The notes beneath the pieces were generated by a model. The model searched no databases. It had not been told where the DNA came from and saw only the letters and a list, made by a program, of their open reading frames with translations. 64,000 bases of DNA from Enterococcus faecalis_A (lineage in GTDB: Bacteria > Bacillota > Bacilli > Lactobacillales > Enterococcaceae): NCBI GenBank assembly GCA_051295955.1, contig JBPDWA010000005.1, positions 237,192-301,191 on the forward strand, written 5' to 3'. Of the stretch, positions 60,447-64,000 are shown one piece after another (position 1 is the stretch's first letter; every line of letters begins with the position of its first letter). The position numbers were made by a program, and so were the translations under genes.

Positions 60447-60797
60447 TTTTTTCACTCCTTTATGCGGCAGGAATCCTTTCTAGATTTCAAAGTAGCTGAA
60501 CTCGGTATGTGCCAATTAATACTTTTTCGGGATCCTGTCATTCAGAATTGAGCGCAATTTTTTGATTGACTTGGGGCCTTTTTTTTACTTTCATCTGGCA
60601 GTTCAGCAATTAATTGGTTTTCCAGTCTTAATCTAATGTTTGTGCGATAATATTTTAGATGTTAATTTGTTTCAACAGCTTGAATTGCAAATTTCCCATC
60701 ACATAAACATACTTTTCCTACATCATCCCGTTGCTGACATGAACCCATCGTTTGGTTAAACCGTTAAGATTCATTAATAAAGCTTGAGAGCTGTTTG
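60447..60797. other. Intergenic stretch between WxL genes
   Basis: About 350 bases without a supported gene. No clear terminator for the 771-residue WxL protein was found; the stretch contains T-rich sequence (near 60583) that could belong to one. It may contain the promoter of the broken small gene. Confidence 0.4.
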
Positions 60798-63113
60798 TTA
60801 CTCGGTTGGAGCCTCTAATAAACACCACTCTACAGTAGCACTCGCCCGTCCGATATTAGCTCCCTTCGAAACTTCTAACCTTGGTTTTAAGAAAATAGTG
60901 GAATTTATTTTTTCTATCATCTTAAACTTAGTGGGGACATCCCCTAGTTGTTGCTCAAAATCATTTATAGTAATATCACTCTCAGGTAAATCAACTCCCG
61001 GATCCTCAGTCTGCGGTGTTAAGTGTAAATCGAGTTGATTTTGTTTCCATATCATATTTTTTTCATTGTACTTAACTAATAATTGCCATCCGGGACTTTG
61101 TAACCCTCGCTTATCTGTAACCATAAATTTTAAGTCCTTTGTTACAGGCTGTAGCCAGTGCTCTTTACCATCAATCTTTGTATTCGGGAAATTAATATTA
61201 GGTAATTTAGATAGTGATAGCGGTCCTGCTTTAACATGTACACATACTGTTTTTTCTACTGGAGAAATTGGCTTTAGAGAGTATGTCAGTGAATAATCTC
61301 CTACTTTATTTGTATTAATTTTGTCTGCGCCACTTACTGACACTTTATCAAAAGTTAAAGGGTTCCCAGCATTGTCCGTTGCTGAACGAAATCCTTTGCT
61401 AACATTTAGTGAATCGCCAACAGTTAAATTAATATCTTGAACATCTAAGCTACTTTTGGTTTCTAAAACTTTTACTTCGTTCTGAGTTTCCATCCCATCG
61501 TAGCTGAAGATTAAAGGATATACACCAACTTTATTTGTATCAACTTTTCCATTAATCATTACTTGATCAGGGTTAACAGAATGACCATCTCGATCAGTTA
61601 CAGTTTTAATATTAGATTTCTTATCCCATGAATCATATTGATAAATTACACTGTCTTGGGTTGTTAATTCACGTTGGTCAATCATAACTGAGGAATCGAT
61701 CCAATTAGATTCAAGTCCATTTGAATCTGTCAATTTAAAACGCAGCGTATGTTTCCCGACCTGGTTAATAGGAGGTAGAGAAGCTTGTTCTTTTGCTCCA
61801 GGATCACTGGAACTACTTAAATCATAAGTTTGAACTTTATGAAATTCTTGTTGGTCGACAGATTCCCACAATGTTACATTTTGACTTGTTGGTGCTACAA
61901 AAGAAAATGTTAAATCAATAGCCTGTTGACGTCCGTAACTTTTATTCCCTGTAACAGCCGTAAGTAATTGAGGTGTCTGTGCCTTAAACAATGTTTTAAG
62001 AGTTACTGAACGTTGCAGCACCCTCTGATCACTGGAACTCAAAACAAAATCTGCTCCCTGTGAAGTCTTTGTTGTCGTAGCTTGAACATTAGACTGAGTG
62101 TCAATTGTTTTATTGAAAATATTAACAACTCTGCCAAATCGTTTAGCCACCATTTCAGCTGTTGGAAAGCCATCTTTTCTTAAATTCCACTGTATTGTAG
62201 GAGTTAAATATCCTCCCGGGAGCTGTGTGTTAATTCCTTTGACCTCGTCAAAGGAGGCAGGATCCAGATTGTACTCATTTTTACTATCCCATGGAGAAAT
62301 ATATACTGACCAGGTAGGAACATCTATTTTCATCGTATTAGAAGGTTTTGCACCATTTATTAAATACAGATTATGTCGATTCCAAAAATCTGTTTGACAT
62401 TGATCCCAATCATAAAAAGTTGCCGTTCCGGTGATTTTATTATTTTGTGAGGGAAACATAAAACCTTTCGTATTGACTTTATTAGGGCTTTCATCAAAAG
62501 GTAACCCTTCTGCAGATAGCAACACATGTTTCTCCGCACCCAAAGATATATGGTTAGGAACCTTGTTTTTTGGAAGACCACTTTTAAATACATAGTCCCA
62601 TAGCATACTCGCCACTCCGGATTCCGAGTCTCCCCTCATAGTTATACGAAGTACTGGTTTCCCTGTTGGATCATTAACTACATTAAATCCTTTTGTATTA
62701 TTTATTGTCGCACCATGTCCTGGGTAATTATCTAGGGTCAAATTAAATATGGACGGATCTAACGCAAAAGCTTTGTCCACTGCATCTTTCAATGATGCCG
62801 GCGTTATATCTGCTTCGACAGATGAGCTTGAAAAAACAATATCGCATATAAAAGAAAGTCCAGTTAATCCAATAAAAGGGAAGTCACCGGCTGATGTATC
62901 AGAATTATCACAAGTACCCTGTAAATAGATAGGTATCACTTGTTTAGAACTTGAATATATATTTGAAATATCTGCATGAATACTTGGTGCAGGATCAGGT
63001 AATAGTTTTACTTTAACCCCACCGGGATTGTAAGCTTCACATTTTTGAACATTTGTTAATGATAGAACTAAAGCCATTCCTAACAATAATAAAATTACTA
63101 AACTTTTTTTCAA
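60798..63113 (-). CDS. Large WxL domain surface protein with Ig-like repeats
   Basis: A 771-residue exported protein. A signal peptide (MKKSLVILLLLGMALVLSL...) is followed by a long N-terminal region (about 30-340) with a pattern like the lectin-like region of large WxL proteins (DWDQCQTDFWNRHNLYLINGA in parts). Then come an Ig-like module with PLTAVTGNKSYGRQQ and bacterial Ig-like (DUF5011-type) repeats at about 470-620 with VDTNKVGVYPL and INTNKVGDYSL. The C-terminal WxL domain has WQL (SPGWQLLVKY) and the final WCL (VEWCLLEAPTE). Cell-wall binding through this domain is expected. It is the first gene of the leftward WxL cluster. Confidence 0.85.
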   Translation of the reverse strand: MKKSLVILLLLGMALVLSLTNVQKCEAYNPGGVKVKLLPDPAPSIHADISNIYSSSKQVIPIYLQGTCDNSDTSAGDFPFIGLTGLSFICDIVFSSSSVEADITPASLKDAVDKAFALDPSIFNLTLDNYPGHGATINNTKGFNVVNDPTGKPVLRITMRGDSESGVASMLWDYVFKSGLPKNKVPNHISLGAEKHVLLSAEGLPFDESPNKVNTKGFMFPSQNNKITGTATFYDWDQCQTDFWNRHNLYLINGAKPSNTMKIDVPTWSVYISPWDSKNEYNLDPASFDEVKGINTQLPGGYLTPTIQWNLRKDGFPTAEMVAKRFGRVVNIFNKTIDTQSNVQATTTKTSQGADFVLSSSDQRVLQRSVTLKTLFKAQTPQLLTAVTGNKSYGRQQAIDLTFSFVAPTSQNVTLWESVDQQEFHKVQTYDLSSSSDPGAKEQASLPPINQVGKHTLRFKLTDSNGLESNWIDSSVMIDQRELTTQDSVIYQYDSWDKKSNIKTVTDRDGHSVNPDQVMINGKVDTNKVGVYPLIFSYDGMETQNEVKVLETKSSLDVQDINLTVGDSLNVSKGFRSATDNAGNPLTFDKVSVSGADKINTNKVGDYSLTYSLKPISPVEKTVCVHVKAGPLSLSKLPNINFPNTKIDGKEHWLQPVTKDLKFMVTDKRGLQSPGWQLLVKYNEKNMIWKQNQLDLHLTPQTEDPGVDLPESDITINDFEQQLGDVPTKFKMIEKINSTIFLKPRLEVSKGANIGRASATVEWCLLEAPTE

Positions 63114-63991
63114 AACCCTTCCTCCTCTTCGTCGATTAGTTACGTATCCACTGGTGAATCAATTCATCGCATACCTACACCGTTTGATTATTGATGTTTT
63201 AAACAGGGGCTTCTTGGGAGTAGTTTTTCCTATTTTCTATGCTTACCTGGTAGTTCTTATAATTTTTGTCATGTTTAAGCTAACACTTTTATCCGTAGGC
63301 TTTTGCTTAGAATAAGAAAAATAAGTAAAACAATAATTTGGGAAATGAAGTTAAACCCTTTCAAATGGGAATAGAGCTAATCATTTAGCCATTATTTTCT
63401 AGCTTGATTCTTCTGAAGATCAGGAGTTCTCCCTCAATAGCCTTCTCATCTATTCTTTTATCTGAAAATAATCTAATAACTGCTTACTAACATAGTATTA
63501 TTTGATTTTCTCCTATATTTTTAAACAACACATGGGAATATGTTCTTTTTTTGAGTGGTGACTTAATGCGCATGTAACAGTAGGAAAACATTGTTTAATA
63601 AAGCTGCCCATGTAATCTTAAAAGAACCAACTACATCATATAAGAATTTCACTTCTCGATCATGTGTAGTAGGATGTTTTTAAAGCTATCGCTAATTTCC
63701 TCCTAATAAATGTTCGTCAAATGTCATTATACTGAAAGTTAATTTATGTTTTTTTCGGATTGCAATTACGTTTCAACTATTCCGTGGTAAACTTTGTAAC
63801 AGTTCCAAAAAAGAGAGCGTAAGTTTTCTTGTAAGGAGATAAAACAGGAGCGTGGTTCGATTGAGCCATCTAGAAGGCTTTTTTCACGTTGACGGGTTAT
63901 CTTGACGGCTTTTCTACTGTTCTCTCATTGATTTCTATAACAGAAAACGAAGGAAAAAACGGCTTTATCGCTTAAAAAAAGAGGAGCGGCA
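63114..63991. other. Gene-free stretch at the right end
   Basis: About 880 AT-rich bases between the WxL cluster and a possible gene at the window edge. No open reading frame with ribosome binding site, RNA gene or strong hairpin was recognised. It must contain the WxL cluster promoter and perhaps one for a rightward gene, but neither can be fixed. Confidence 0.4.
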
Positions 63992-64000
63992 ATGAATACT
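63992..64000 (+). CDS. Possible start of a gene cut by the window edge
   Basis: ATG 63992 has GAGGAG at five bases and three codons (Met-Asn-Thr) before the window ends. It may be a real gene start. Confidence 0.35.

Noticed and set aside
1..64000. tRNA, rRNA, CRISPR array, transposase, integrase or prophage genes
   Set aside because: Looked for and not seen: no repeat-spacer array, no cloverleaf, no IS-type gene. tRNA-sized genes could be missed by eye.

Overview
The window is AT-rich DNA of a Gram-positive Lactobacillales bacterium, most likely an Enterococcus or close relative. Supporting this are strong AGGAGG-type ribosome binding sites, a complete aguR/aguB-D-A-C agmatine deiminase locus in the enterococcal order, a Gls24/Asp23 envelope protein, WxL surface proteins, BglG/LicT-controlled PTS operons with RAT-terminators, and CcpA (cre) boxes. 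I saw no rRNA, tRNA, CRISPR array, transposase or prophage. This is chromosomal accessory DNA built from metabolic and surface modules, with several decayed genes between them.

Left part (1-16.4 kb). An M20 peptidase diverges from a CYP152-type P450 peroxygenase followed by an SDR oxidoreductase; then come a GNAT-C family protein and a Gls24 protein. A cobalamin-linked block follows: an adenosylcobalamin-dependent class II ribonucleotide reductase with an NrdR box in its promoter, a co-transcribed DUF4430 (transcobalamin-like) lipoprotein, and a divergent ECF S-component. At 10.6-13.4 kb four genes resemble the type VII secreted lipase locus with reversed domain order: a membrane-anchored small protein (possible immunity), a class-3 lipase with a helical C-terminal half, and two small helical partner-like proteins. 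A B3/B4 protein, an acetyltransferase and a MarR regulator with a clear operator follow, then a decayed gene.

Centre (16.5-46.1 kb). A seven-gene glycoside operon (GH3, PTS IIC, ROK kinase, GH1, esterase, GH35-like, DUF4091) diverges from an AraC regulator. Two paralogous LicT-PTS-sulfatase modules follow. Both sulfatases carry the C-x-P-x-R formylglycine motif and lack signal peptides, so desulfation should happen in the cytoplasm after PTS uptake. The second module also carries the anaerobic sulfatase maturase, which can serve both enzymes, and a TauE/SafE exporter that may remove the released sulfur oxyanion. Each licT and each PTS gene has its own RAT-terminator, and both licT promoters have a cre box on the -35. 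Between the modules sit an Rgg regulator, a 16-residue hydrophobic peptide gene with an exceptionally strong ribosome binding site, and a 1726-residue cell-surface subtilase: a candidate peptide-signalling unit.

Right part (46-64 kb). The agmatine deiminase locus converts agmatine to putrescine, CO2, ammonia and ATP. Then come several very small genes (one frameshifted), an MFS exporter with a perfect palindromic operator, a DUF1275 protein, a NUDIX hydrolase and a FUSC membrane protein. Last is a WxL surface cluster with two apparently intact WxL proteins, while its DUF916 partner and small LPXTG-type partner are broken by frameshifts and stops.
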